From NCBI GenBank assembly GCA_013694495.1, contig JACDCH010000363.1:1-32634 (forward strand): DNA of 32,634 nucleotides, written 5' to 3'. The position numbers and the translations under genes were made by a program. This DNA comes from Acidimicrobiia bacterium. Lineage in GTDB: Bacteria > Actinomycetota > Acidimicrobiia > Acidimicrobiales > JACDCH01. Every line of letters begins with the position of its first letter. Within the stretch, counting starts at the first letter, position 1. Below the pieces are notes generated by a model. It worked only from the letters and a program-made list of their open reading frames with translations. It did not search any database and was not told the origin of the DNA. Shown here one piece after another: positions 1 through 9,397 of the stretch.

Positions 1-2
1 GG

Positions 3-953
3 TCAGCGTGAACCGTGGTCACCGGACTGGTCGCCAGGGTGAAATCGGTTCGGCCCGCCTTCGACGGCTGTCAGGTGGTCGAGGAACAAGCGGGCTGTTG
101 GCGGCAGGTCCTCGTCCATCCGGGCGATGACGTGCCACGACTTCGGGCGCGGGCCACCCGCGATGGCCCACTCCTCGAGGTCGCCGTTGTCCAACTCCCG
201 CCCCACCGCGTCGCGAGAGATGAGGGTGATGCCAAGACCCACTTTGACGGATTCGCGGATGGCGCCGTTGGAGCCCAGTGTCAGCCTTGGTGGGACGATG
301 TTCAGGTCATCCAGCAGCTCGAGGACCGTCGCGCGAGTGCCCGAGCCTGGTTCGCGCAACAGCCACACGCTTCTTTCCAGTTCGGCGGACGGCACGAGTC
401 GGGCGGTCCGCCGCCGCGTTCGGCGCTGGCCGTTCGAGCTCGATGCGGCCACGACGACGAAGCTGTTCGGTCTGGTCGCCTTCGTGCAGAACCGCCCAAG
501 CGGCGGAGGGCGTCCGCCGATGGCGACGTCGACTTCGTGGTTGTCGAGCATCTCCAAGACGCGAGCCCGATTCCCGACCTCGAGAGTGACCTCGACGTGC
601 TCGTAGCGGGTTCGAAAGGTCGCTAGGAATCCGGGCACGACGTGCTCGCCGGCGGTCGTCACCGCGGCAAGCCGAACCCGACCCCGCTCGGGGTCAGTCC
701 CACCGGCGACCGCAGCAACGGCTTCATCGAGAAGGCCGAGTATCCGCCGGGCATAGCTGGCGAACACTTCGCCCTGCGAGGTGATCACCAGTCCACGGCC
801 TTCTCGCTGAACAAGCGACACGCCCAGCTCCTTCTGCAATGCAGCGAGCGCCGCTGACACGGCAGGTGGGCTCACGAAGAGGCGCTCCGCGGCCTTTCGG
901 ACCGACCCGGTTGCGGCGATCTCGACGAATGTCCGTAGCTGGGTCGGCGTAAT
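3..953 (-). CDS. cbbR: LysR-family transcriptional regulator, CbbR-like
   Basis: This is probably the activator of the divergent Calvin-cycle operon. The N-terminal winged helix-turn-helix is followed by a co-inducer domain that starts near 'RLAAVTTAGEHVVPGFL', a pattern typical of actinobacterial CbbR-like proteins. No ATG, GTG or TTG start includes the whole HTH: the first GTG (875) would remove the first HTH helices. The frame is open back to a TGA at 959-957, and the complete N-terminus reads TPTQLRTFVEIAATGSVRKA straight after an ATT codon at 953-951. Either ATT is the start, or one base is missing and the real start is the ATG at 964 (giving MVELL-x-PTQLRTF). The stop is at 5-3. The family call is firm from the sequence. 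The CbbR role rests on gene position and resemblance. The start codon is uncertain. Confidence 0.85.
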   Translation of the reverse strand: MTPTQLRTFVEIAATGSVRKAAERLFVSPPAVSAALAALQKELGVSLVQREGRGLVITSQGEVFASYARRILGLLDEAVAAVAGGTDPERGRVRLAAVTTAGEHVVPGFLATFRTRYEHVEVTLEVGNRARVLEMLDNHEVDVAIGGRPPPLGRFCTKATRPNSFVVVAASSSNGQRRTRRRTARLVPSAELERSVWLLREPGSGTRATVLELLDDLNIVPPRLTLGSNGAIRESVKVGLGITLISRDAVGRELDNGDLEEWAIAGGPRPKSWHVIARMDEDLPPTARLFLDHLTAVEGGPNRFHPGDQSGDHGSR

Positions 954-974
954 AGTTCAACCATAGCTTACGGA

Positions 975-990
975 TCAGATGCTCATCTGA
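975..990. promoter_or_regulatory. Perfect palindrome, candidate CbbR operator
   Basis: TCAGATG-CT-CATCTGA has 7-bp perfect arms and a 2-nt spacer. It lies in the short region between the divergent cbbR and cbbL genes, overlapping the presumed 5' end of cbbR. LysR regulators bind dyad elements of the T-N11-A class in such positions. The dyad is seen directly; its binding by CbbR is inferred. It is the only strong dyad I see in this interval. Confidence 0.5.
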
Positions 991-1007
991 CATGGACACG
1001 CTAATGA

Positions 1008-2528
<1,521 letters not shown>

Positions 2529-2538
2529 GAGGACCGAG

Positions 2539-2973
2539 ATGCGCATCACCCAAGGGACCTTCTCGTTCTTGCCCGACCTCACCGACGACGAGATCAAGGC
2601 GCAGATTCGATACGCCATCGCCAACGGCTGGGCACTGGCCGTCGAGTACACCGACGACCCGCACCCCCGCAACAGCTACTGGGAGATGTGGGACCTCCCC
2701 ATGTTCGACGTCGTCGACGCATCCGGGGTCTTCCTTGAAGTGACGAGATGCCGCGAGGCCTTCGCCAACCACTACGTCAAAGTCACGGCCTACGACCCGA
2801 GCCACTGCCGACAGACAACCGCCTTCGACCTCATCGTCAACCGACCAGCGATCGAACCGGGCTTCCGCCTCGACCGGCAAGAGGTCAGCGACCGCCAGAT
2901 CCGATACACGGTGCACTCCTATGCATCCGAACAGCCTCACGGCGAGCGGTACCGGAGCGGCAGCTCCCAATGA
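2539..2973 (+). CDS. cbbS: RuBisCO small subunit, form IC
   Basis: The small subunit caps the L8 core of form I RuBisCO. The 144-residue protein shows the conserved start ([19 protein letters not shown]), the family hallmark [17 protein letters not shown], and the long C-terminal extension (about residues 110-144) that marks red-type small subunits, in which it forms a beta-hairpin in the central channel. It lies 10 bp after cbbL, and its stop TGA overlaps the ATG of cbbX in an ATGA arrangement, so the three genes are probably translated together. There is no sign of damage. Confidence 0.95.
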   Translation: MRITQGTFSFLPDLTDDEIKAQIRYAIANGWALAVEYTDDPHPRNSYWEMWDLPMFDVVDASGVFLEVTRCREAFANHYVKVTAYDPSHCRQTTAFDLIVNRPAIEPGFRLDRQEVSDRQIRYTVHSYASEQPHGERYRSGSSQ

Positions 2974-4040
2974 GCGAGCCCGAGCCCGAGCCCGGTTCCG
3001 AGCCGGCTCGGCCGTTCTCCATCCGCAGGGACGGGGACGACAACGCAGCAGGTGACGGCGCGCGCGCGCCCGACGCCAGCGGCAGCGACGCCGAGACAGT
3101 CCCGGACCGCCTGCCGGATGACGCCCTCGTCGACGTGCGATCGGAGCAGGAGGCGGTTCACACGCAGGAGGTGCTCGACCGGCTTGACCGCGAGCTGGTC
3201 GGTCTCGTGCCGGTCAAGTCCCGTATCCGGGAGATCGGGGACCTGCTCCTTGTCGATCGGTTGCGTGAGCGGTTCGGGATCGAGTCGAGCCGCCCGACGC
3301 TGCACATGTCGTTCACCGGCAGCCCCGGCACGGGGAAGACGACGGTCGCGCTGCGCATGGCCGAGTTGCTGCACCGGCTGGGCTACCTCGCAAAGGGGCA
3401 CATGGTGAGCGTCACCCGCGACGACCTTGTCGGCCAGTACATCGGCCACACCGCTCCGAAGACGAAAGAGGTGCTGAAGCGGGCCATGGGCGGCGTGCTG
3501 TTCGTCGACGAGGCGTATTACCTCTACCGCCAGGAGAACGAGCGCGACTACGGACAGGAGACAATCGAGATCCTGCTGCAGGTGATGGAGAACCAACGCG
3601 AAGACCTCGTGGTGATCCTGGCGGGCTACAAGGACCGGATGGACGAGTTCTTCCAGTCCAATCCCGGCATGAGCTCGCGCATCGCCCACCACATCCACTT
3701 CCCGGACTACACACGCGATGAGTTGGTGCAGGTGGCGGGCCTGATGCTGGCCCAGCAGCACTACGAGCTCTCATCCGAAGCGGAAACCGCCTTCGAGGAC
3801 TACCTCGAGCGGCGCATGCGCCAACCCCGCTTCGCCAACGCTCGCAGCGTGCGCAACGCCCTCGAGCGAGCCCGGCTACGTCAAGCGGCGCGCATCGTGG
3901 CCGAGGCGAGGACCGATCTCGGCAAGGCCGACCTCATGCAGATAGAAGCGGCCGACATCCTCAGAAGCCGCGTGTTCGACGACGACAGCGCTACCTGCAC
4001 TGGCGAGCCGCCACAGGAAACCATCGACGAAGGGGCCTGA
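2970..4040 (+). CDS. cbbX: Red-type RuBisCO activase CbbX (AAA+ ATPase)
   Basis: CbbX is a hexameric AAA+ motor that pulls inhibitory sugar phosphates from red-type RuBisCO by acting on the C-terminus of CbbL. The 356-residue protein has Walker A GSPGTGKT (117-124), the conserved pore-loop segment YIGHTAPKT (about 157-165), Walker B VLFVDEA (176-182), and an arginine-rich sensor 2 helix around [15 protein letters not shown]. The start ATG overlaps the cbbS stop. The first roughly 50 residues are an acidic, low-complexity Glu/Pro/Asp-rich extension absent from shorter CbbX proteins, which are usually near 300 residues. A later start is possible, but the ATGA coupling favours this one. Its presence fits the form IC assignment of cbbL. 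Confidence 0.94.
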   Translation: MSEPEPEPGSEPARPFSIRRDGDDNAAGDGARAPDASGSDAETVPDRLPDDALVDVRSEQEAVHTQEVLDRLDRELVGLVPVKSRIREIGDLLLVDRLRERFGIESSRPTLHMSFTGSPGTGKTTVALRMAELLHRLGYLAKGHMVSVTRDDLVGQYIGHTAPKTKEVLKRAMGGVLFVDEAYYLYRQENERDYGQETIEILLQVMENQREDLVVILAGYKDRMDEFFQSNPGMSSRIAHHIHFPDYTRDELVQVAGLMLAQQHYELSSEAETAFEDYLERRMRQPRFANARSVRNALERARLRQAARIVAEARTDLGKADLMQIEAADILRSRVFDDDSATCTGEPPQETIDEGA

Positions 4041-4041
4041 C

Positions 4042-4995
4042 GTGCCGGACAAGCAGATGACCATCCAGCGAGTCGTCGGGGGCAACGGGCTGGCGGGCGC
4101 ACGGCCCATCATGCTCGTCATCGCCGGCGATAGCGCGGCCGGCAAGACCACCCTCACCCGCGGTCTGGTGGACGCCCTCGGGGCCGAGCGGATCACCCGC
4201 GTCTGTGTCGACGACTACCACCGCTACGACCGAGCGGAGCGGAAGACACTGCCGTTCACACCACTGCACCCGGACTGCAACTACCTCGAGATCATGGAGC
4301 AGCATCTTCAACTCCTCTCGCTGGGCCAGCCGATCCTCAAGCCTGTCTACGACCACCATGACGGATCACTCGGTCGGCCGGTGCTGGTCGAGCCCCGTGA
4401 ATTCATCGTCGTTGAGGGGCTGTTCCCGCTGTACTCCAAGTTGGCACGCGCCTGTGCCGACATCACCGTGTTCCTCGACCCGCCCGAACAGCAGCGACGC
4501 GACTGGAAGGTCCGTCGGGACACGACCCGGAGGGGATATACCGAGGAGGAGGTCCTGCGCGATCTTGACAAGCGCGAACGGGATTCGGCCGACTACATCC
4601 GCCCGCAGCGGACGCATGCAGACATCGTCGTGCGGTTCGCGCCGATCGAGGAGCGGGGCGAGCCGCCCGACGCGCCGCCATCCGCGATGGTGCTCCTTCG
4701 CCCGACGATCCGTCACCCCGATCTGTCGTCCATCCTCGGTGAGGACACCCGCCAAGCCATGCACCTCAAGCTGCTTCGCGACGACGACGGCAAGCCGGTC
4801 GACGCGCTGCACGTCCACAACTACGCGTCGCCCGAGACGGCCCGGAGTGTCGCCGAAGCGATCTGGCGAGAGCTCGGTGTACCCGAGCCGCTACCCGACT
4901 CCCTGGGCGAGATCGAGCCCGGCAACGTGAGCCCGGCGCTCGGCCTGACCCAGCTCATCTTGCTGTTTCACCTCTTCCAAGCGCAGCGGGCGTGA
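4042..4995 (+). CDS. prk: Phosphoribulokinase
   Basis: The predicted enzyme phosphorylates ribulose 5-phosphate with ATP to make RuBP, the substrate of the RuBisCO encoded just upstream. It has 317 residues. The P-loop GDSAAGKTT is at about 29-37. The uridine kinase/PRK signature VDDYHRYDRAERK follows, then LHPDCNYLEIM and the VVEGLFPLYS Walker B-like strand. The pattern is closer to the plant/cyanobacterial/actinobacterial class than to the 290-aa proteobacterial PRK. The first of the two redox cysteines of plant PRK is missing from the P-loop, although a Cys before VDDYH is present. The start is GTG with a good ribosome site (AAGGGG, 4030-4035), one base after the cbbX stop. ATG 4057 is the alternative. 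A related uridine-kinase-like role is unlikely in this operon. Confidence 0.9.
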   Translation: MPDKQMTIQRVVGGNGLAGARPIMLVIAGDSAAGKTTLTRGLVDALGAERITRVCVDDYHRYDRAERKTLPFTPLHPDCNYLEIMEQHLQLLSLGQPILKPVYDHHDGSLGRPVLVEPREFIVVEGLFPLYSKLARACADITVFLDPPEQQRRDWKVRRDTTRRGYTEEEVLRDLDKRERDSADYIRPQRTHADIVVRFAPIEERGEPPDAPPSAMVLLRPTIRHPDLSSILGEDTRQAMHLKLLRDDDGKPVDALHVHNYASPETARSVAEAIWRELGVPEPLPDSLGEIEPGNVSPALGLTQLILLFHLFQAQRA

Positions 4996-5113
4996 CACCG
5001 ACGAGGAGGCGTGCGGTACTCGCGGCTCGCGCCGGCGGTCACGCCTCGGCTTCTGCGACCTGCTCCATCCGCCGTGGAAGGACCACTCGAGCGCATGCGC
5101 TGGAGGACAGACC

Positions 5114-6157
5114 ATGAGCACCGGTGCGCGAGTGGCGATCAACGGGTTCGGGCGTATCGGCCGCAACGTGTTCCGGGCCGTGCTCGAGCGCCCGGACAGC
5201 ATCGACATCGTCGCCGTGAACGACGTCAACGATCCCGAGATGCTGGCTTACCTGCTCGAGTTCGACACGGTCAGGGGGCACCTGCCTGAACCGGTTGAGC
5301 TGGTCGGCAACCGCCTCCGGGTTGGTGACAGCACCGTCCATCTGTCAGGAGAGCGCGAGCCGCTGCGGTTGCCGTGGAACGACCTGGGCATCGACGTCGT
5401 CGTCGAAGCGACCGGCTACTTCACGGTGGGCAGCGACGCCAGGCGACACATCGAGGCGGGCGCAGGGCTCGTGGTCATCTCGGCGCCGGCGACGGGTGCC
5501 GACATCACGATCTGCATGGGCGTCAACGAGGACCGATTCGATCCACGCCACCACGCGGTGATCTCCAACGCGTCATGCACGACGAACTGCCTCGCGCCGA
5601 TGGCACTAGTACTCCACCAACGCTTCGGCATCGAGTCTGGATTCATGACGACCATCCACGCGTACACGAACGACCAGAAGCTCGTGGATCTCCCGCACCG
5701 CGGCCACACCCGCGATCAGCGCCGGGCCCGCGCCGCGGCCCAGAACATCGTCCCGTCCACGACCGGCGCGGCGGTCGCGATCGGTGAGGTGATCCCTGAC
5801 CTGCGCGGCCTGCTCGACGGCATGGCAGTGCGAGTGCCGGTACCGGACGGGTCACTCACCGACCTGGTCTGCACCCTGGCCGAGCCGGTGACGATCGAGC
5901 AGGTGAACGATGCGTTCATGGAGGCGGCGCTCACGGACCGCCTGCGCGGGATCCTCGCGGTCACTTCCCGGCCCCTCGTCAGCTCCGACATCCTCGGCAA
6001 CCGCCACTCCTGTGTCATCTCAGCCTGTGACACCATGGCCCGGGGTCGCCACGTCAAGACGCTCGCCTGGTATGACAACGAGTGGGCCTACGCCCACCGC
6101 CTCGTCGATCTCTCCGCCCACATCGACGCCAGCCGTCGCGCCGCCGCGACGCCGTGA
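5114..6157 (+). CDS. gap: Glyceraldehyde-3-phosphate dehydrogenase, type I
   Basis: This GAPDH probably serves the reductive direction in the Calvin cycle, interconverting 1,3-bisphosphoglycerate and glyceraldehyde 3-phosphate. It has 347 residues. The N-terminal Rossmann motif is NGFGRIGRNVFRA, the catalytic cysteine lies in SNASCTTNC (Cys155), the partner histidine in TTIHAYTNDQ, and the C-terminal WYDNEW motif is present. The cofactor loop reads AVNDVND, so NAD use is expected, but dual specificity cannot be excluded. The ribosome site GGAGGAC (5102-5108) supports the ATG at 5114. A 118-bp gap separates it from prk; I see no terminator there, so it may belong to the same transcript. It is probably a cluster-specific paralogue of the glycolytic enzyme. 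Confidence 0.93.
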   Translation: MSTGARVAINGFGRIGRNVFRAVLERPDSIDIVAVNDVNDPEMLAYLLEFDTVRGHLPEPVELVGNRLRVGDSTVHLSGEREPLRLPWNDLGIDVVVEATGYFTVGSDARRHIEAGAGLVVISAPATGADITICMGVNEDRFDPRHHAVISNASCTTNCLAPMALVLHQRFGIESGFMTTIHAYTNDQKLVDLPHRGHTRDQRRARAAAQNIVPSTTGAAVAIGEVIPDLRGLLDGMAVRVPVPDGSLTDLVCTLAEPVTIEQVNDAFMEAALTDRLRGILAVTSRPLVSSDILGNRHSCVISACDTMARGRHVKTLAWYDNEWAYAHRLVDLSAHIDASRRAAATP

Positions 6158-6349
6158 CGGCCGGGCTTCACTCGCCCGCGATGAGCCGCTCGGTGCACTC
6201 GTGAGGCTGCCTCGCTCGTGGCCGCCGTCTCAGCAACGGCAGTCGAAGAGACCGGATGCCAGCTTCACTGCTACCACCTTGTCGGTGCCGGCGGGGTGCC
6301 AAGGCCGCCGCTCGCGACCGGTGAGCGACCTGCTGCGGGTCCTCGGTGT
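6158..6349. other. Intergenic stretch between gap and arsR (convergent)
   Basis: This 192-bp stretch lies between two convergent genes. I see no convincing open frame, RNA gene or strong hairpin in it. Confidence 0.5.
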
Positions 6350-6688
6350 CTACTCCCGCTGGGACATGAGGCAAACGCCCAGATCCATCAGGCCCGGCAC
6401 GCACGGATCGATGATCTGGTAGAGGACCCGCTGTCCGTCGCGGCGGGCGTGGACGATGCGCTGATCGGCGAGACGCTGCAGCTGGTTGGAGACCGCCTGT
6501 TGGCTGGCCCCGATCGCCTCGGCGATGTCGGAGGGGCTGACCTCACCGGCGAGGTAGATGACGTGCAGGATGCGGAGCCGGTTGTCGTTGGCCAGGACCT
6601 TGAACAGCTGGGCCAGGTCGCCGGCGGACGCGTCGGCCATCAAGTCGCCGCTGAGATGGGGGAACGGGTCCTTGCGAGGCGGGGGCAT
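6350..6688 (-). CDS. arsR: ArsR/SmtB-family metal(loid)-responsive repressor
   Basis: This 112-residue winged-helix repressor probably controls the divergent membrane protein-arsM genes. The HTH lies in VSPSDIAEAIGASQQAVSNQLQ. It lacks the ELCVC metal motif of classic ArsR. Two cysteines near the C-terminus (Cys96 and Cys106, in IIDPCVPGL and GVCLM) are the probable thiolate ligands for As(III) or a soft metal; such alternative sites are known in several actinobacterial ArsR proteins. The start is the ATG at 6688, with GGAG six bases upstream; an in-frame TTG lies two codons earlier. A small dyad (6704-6719) just upstream is a plausible operator. The exact inducer is inferred from the adjacent arsM. 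Confidence 0.87.
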   Translation of the reverse strand: MPPPRKDPFPHLSGDLMADASAGDLAQLFKVLANDNRLRILHVIYLAGEVSPSDIAEAIGASQQAVSNQLQRLADQRIVHARRDGQRVLYQIIDPCVPGLMDLGVCLMSQRE

Positions 6689-6703
6689 TGCCAACTCCGA
6701 TAG

Positions 6704-6719
6704 TACATGGTTCTATGTA
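6704..6719. promoter_or_regulatory. Inverted repeat in the arsR/membrane-protein divergent region
   Basis: TACAT-GGTTCT-ATGTA has 5-bp perfect arms and is embedded in an AT-rich patch (ATAGTACATGG...TAATAATG) that stands out from the GC-rich surroundings. It lies 15 bp upstream of the arsR ATG and 3 bp before the ATG of the divergent gene. ArsR/SmtB repressors bind AT-rich dyads of this kind, so it is a candidate operator overlapping both promoters. The second gene may have an almost leaderless transcript. Confidence 0.45.
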
Positions 6720-6722
6720 ATA

Positions 6723-7785
6723 ATGAACATCGACGTGAATCCTACGACTCCGATGGCCCGTGCACGGGTGATGCCGGTGTCGGGGCGTGAGAACCTTCTC
6801 ACCGTCCTGTTCGGGTTGTGGATGACGGTCGGGTTGTTCCTGGACGGGTACTTCCACCAGAACCTCGATGGCGACTCGGAATCGTTCGTCACCCCGTGGC
6901 ACTGCGTCTTCTACGCCGGCTTCGCTGCGTCGGCTCTGTGGCTGGCGACGATGTCCCGCCGCCGGGCCCCGGGAGGGGTCGACTGCCGGCTCGGGTTCCT
7001 CCCGCCGGGCTACGAGGGTGCCCGCATCGGGATCGTGCTGTTCGCGTTGGGCGGCGCCGGTGACGCCGCCTGGCACGCCGCCTTCGGGGTCGAGCGCGGC
7101 GTGGACGCGCTGCTGAGCCCCACCCACCTCGTGCTCTTCGTCGGCTTGGTGCTGATCCTGACCGCCCCCTTGCGCGCCGCAAGGGCCGCGCCGTCGGCGC
7201 CGCCGAGTCCCTGGCTGGTCGTCGGCTCGGTCACCACCGCGACCGCGCTGGTGGGCTTCTTCCTGAACTTCGCATGGGGACTCGGCATCGCCGCTCTCGT
7301 GCGCGTCCCGTACGACCCCGTCACCGAGGTGGGCGAGACCCCGGTCATCGCCGGAGTCGCCAGCATGCTCGTGACCACCGCGGTGCTCTTCGGTGCGGCC
7401 CGGCTCCTGCTGAGCAGCGGGCGTGTTCCCGCCGGTGCACTCACCGTGCTGTTCGGCGTCGTTGCATTGCTCGTCTCGGTCGCCTTCGACGAGGACGCCG
7501 AAGGCGTCGCGGCCGCGCTGGCCGCCGGCGTCGCGCTCGACGTCCTCCTGGCTTCGGGCGCCAACCGACGACAGCGCGCTGGCGTCCTCGCCGCGATGTT
7601 CGGTCTCGTGTCCGCCGGGCTGTGGCTACTCTACCTGGGGCTGCTCCGTGTACTCGATGGGATCGAGTGGCAGCCGGAGATCTGGTTGGGCGCCACCGCT
7701 CTGAGCGGCCTCGCCGCCTACGCCATCGCCGCCCTCGCACCGCTCGACCACGACCGGCTCCGGCCGCGGAGGGAGACCCACGATG
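6723..7785 (+). CDS. Multi-TM membrane protein with conserved-looking histidines, unknown function
   Basis: This polytopic membrane protein has about 350 residues and roughly eight to ten hydrophobic segments, beginning with LLTVLFGLWMTVGLFLDG. Histidines sit at the ends of these segments in striking contexts: DGYFHQN (His45), TPWHCVFYAGF (His60), DAAWHAAFG and LLSPTHLVLF. They suggest a metal or heme site. I recall similar uncharacterised actinobacterial proteins with TPWH and SPTH motifs but can name no function. The start ATG 6723 follows the AT-rich dyad; ATG 6753 is possible. No stop lies near the arsM start: the frame stays open to 8732 across arsM, but hydrophobic, protein-like sequence ends at about 7780 and turns arginine-rich. 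A lost base probably hides a stop at 7784-7786 that would overlap the arsM ATG. The end given here is therefore an estimate. Confidence 0.6.
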
Positions 7786-8536
7786 AGACGGGACAGCTCC
7801 ATCGAGTCCGTACGGCAGCGCTACGCGGCGCTCGCGACAACCGCCGCGCAGGGCGCCAGCTGCTGCACCCCCGACGAACAGGCCGTCTTCGGCGCCTCGC
7901 GCTACGCGGACGACGACCTCGACGCGATCCCCGAGACCGCCACGGCGGCGTCGCTCGGCTGTGGCAACCCGACCGCCGTCGCCGACCTCGCCGAAGGCGA
8001 CATCGTGCTCGACCTCGGTTCCGGCGGCGGCATCGACGTCATCCTCTCCGCACGGCGCGTCGGCATGACCGGCAAGGCCTACGGGCTCGACATGACCGAC
8101 GAGATGCTCGACCTCGCCCGCCGCAACGCCACCGAAGCCGGCGTCACCAACGTCGAGTTCCTCGAGGGCCTCATCGAGAGGATCCCGCTCCCCGACGCCC
8201 ACGTCGACGTCGTCATCTCGAACTGCGTCATCAACCTCTCCAGCGACAAGGACGCCGTCATCGCCGAAGCCGCGCGGGTGCTCCGGCCAGGGGGCGTTCG
8301 CGGTCAGCGACGTCATCGCCGACCCCGACATGGACGACGCCACCCGCGCGGAGGTGGAGCGGTGGACCGGCTGCGTCGCAGGCGCGCTCACCCGAGACGA
8401 CTACACCCGGCTGCTCCAAGCCGCCGGCCTCACCGATATCGAGATCATCGAATCCCATCGGGTGCACGCCCACGCCAGCTCGGCGATCATCCGCGCCCGT
8501 AAGGCGACGGAGAGTCGCTCGTCGAGCAGACCGTGA
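7783..8536 (+). CDS. arsM: Arsenite S-adenosylmethionine methyltransferase, frameshifted
   Basis: ArsM methylates As(III) using SAM, giving methylated and partly volatile arsenicals. The SAM motif is [10 protein letters not shown] (76-85). The three cysteines that bind As(III) in ArsM correspond to SLGCGNP (Cys60), ISNCVINL (Cys148) and, after a frame change, WTGCVAGAL. The first frame runs 7783-8502 but becomes arginine-rich junk after VLRPGG. The true C-terminus ([14 protein letters not shown] to AIIRARK) lies in the next frame and stops at 8534-8536. The break is at the G5 run, 8290-8294; one extra G or two missing bases would explain it. If real, the protein loses the third cysteine and would be inactive. 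The gene lies downstream of the membrane protein and is probably regulated by the divergent ArsR. Confidence 0.88.
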
Positions 8537-8704
8537 TCGCCACCCAACGCCGCCGACCACGGCGACGACGGTCCCGTCGGCCTGGAGGCGGGTGATGACC
8601 GTGACCTTGTCCGCGGGGAGCACGTCGGCGATGCCGACCTCCGCCGCGATGGCCCGGGCGGCTCGTTGGTTGGCGCCGGTGAGAAGCAGCCGCAGGTCAT
8701 GCCC
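8533..8704 (-). pseudogene. Remnant of a heavy-metal P-type ATPase
   Basis: On the minus strand a stretch of about 55 codons reads HDLRLLLTGANQRAARAIAA, then EVGIADVLPADKV, then RLQADGTVVAVVGG. This matches the P-domain of P1B ATPases (normally LLTGDN...[30 protein letters not shown]). The invariant GDGVND is damaged to GGVG and nothing of the protein follows. No start codon or other domain is present. It appears to be the tail of an ATPase gene, otherwise deleted, lying between arsM and the copper operon. Its sequence differs from the P-domain of the nearby copB, so it does not look like a recent duplicate. I am fairly sure of the homology from the motif order; a profile search would confirm it. 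Confidence 0.62.
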
Positions 8705-8724
8705 TCGACCCGGTCGGTGTGCGG

Positions 8725-9171
8725 TCAGGTGACGTCGATGGCGAGCTTCATGCCGCCGTCGTAGTGGCCGGGCTGGTGGCAGCCGATCTCGAGGCTGCCG
8801 GACTCGTCGAAGGTGTGGGTGAGCTCGGCGGTGTCGCCGGGCTCGACGGTGACGGCGCCGCTGTCGCCGTGGCCGCTGCCGTGCTCGTCGCCTTCGGCCT
8901 CGCGCATGTCCATCTCGTGGCCGTCCTGGGCGGCCGTGTCACCCACGAAGGCATCGTGGGCGACCTCACCGGTGTTGGTGAACACGAAGCGGACCGTCTC
9001 GCCCCGGTTGACGTCGACAGAGTCGGGTTCGAACACGTTGTCGGCCATGTCGATCTCGACGGTCCGCACGTCGCCGTTGCCGGCGGTCGCGTCGTCATCG
9101 CTCCCGCAGGCGGCTCCGCCGATCGCGAAGAGGGCGACGGCGGCGAGGGCGAGGGTTCGGTGGCGGTTCAT
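8725..9171 (-). CDS. Cupredoxin-like copper-binding lipoprotein
   Basis: This exported blue-copper-type protein has 148 residues. The signal peptide ends with lipobox IGGAAC (Cys22), so it is probably anchored to the outer face of the membrane. The plastocyanin-like fold is shown by FEPDSVDVNRGETVRFVF, the first copper ligand His in EVAHDAF, and the C-terminal ligand cluster GCHQPGHYDGGM, giving Cys, His and Met. A His/Asp/Glu-rich insertion (about 85-105, with DGHEMDM and DEHGSGHGD) could add copper affinity. It is the last gene of the csoR-copB operon, and its start lies inside the 3' part of the upstream small ORF. It may bind or buffer copper outside the membrane, or pass electrons; the sequence does not decide between these. 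Confidence 0.85.
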   Translation of the reverse strand: MNRHRTLALAAVALFAIGGAACGSDDDATAGNGDVRTVEIDMADNVFEPDSVDVNRGETVRFVFTNTGEVAHDAFVGDTAAQDGHEMDMREAEGDEHGSGHGDSGAVTVEPGDTAELTHTFDESGSLEIGCHQPGHYDGGMKLAIDVT

Positions 9172-9397
9172 GGGTGGTCTCCAGGGGGGTGTGGGGGTTG
9201 TGATGGCGCAGCATCAGGGCGATGCAGACGAGTGCCGCGACCACGCCGAGGGACGGCGCGCTGGCGGGGCCGGTGGTCATTCCGAGCATCGAGGTCAAGA
9301 CCACGATGGCGAGCATCGGCCCGGCGCAGCACGCGGCGAGGGCGAGCAGCAACCTTCGCTCCCGCAGCGCACCGGGTGGCTGCTGGCCGCTGTTCAT
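9095..9397 (-). CDS. Small two-TM membrane protein in the copper operon
   Basis: This 100-residue ORF starts with an ATG that overlaps the copB stop in an ATGA arrangement, indicating translational coupling. It has two hydrophobic helices (about 16-38 and 48-62), with a CC pair ([14 protein letters not shown]) at the first membrane segment and a His pair (LRHHNPH) after the second. These are possible metal ligands. The last 35 residues are Arg/Pro-rich and overlap the start of the cupredoxin gene in another frame, so the functional part is probably residues 1-65. I cannot assign a family. Membership in the copper operon is inferred from spacing. Confidence 0.6.
   Translation of the reverse strand: MNSGQQPPGALRERRLLLALAACCAGPMLAIVVLTSMLGMTTGPASAPSLGVVAALVCIALMLRHHNPHTPLETTHEPPPNPRPRRRRPLRDRRSRLRER

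Noticed and set aside
5011-5113. Possible small ORF with GTG after GAGGAGGC between prk and gap
   Set aside because: The frame runs into gap in another frame, spacing to the GTG is zero, and no protein-like pattern is seen.
7786-8732. Continuation of the membrane-protein frame for over 300 codons
   Set aside because: It overlaps arsM in another frame and consists almost wholly of Arg/Pro/His residues, so it is a frame left open by GC bias.
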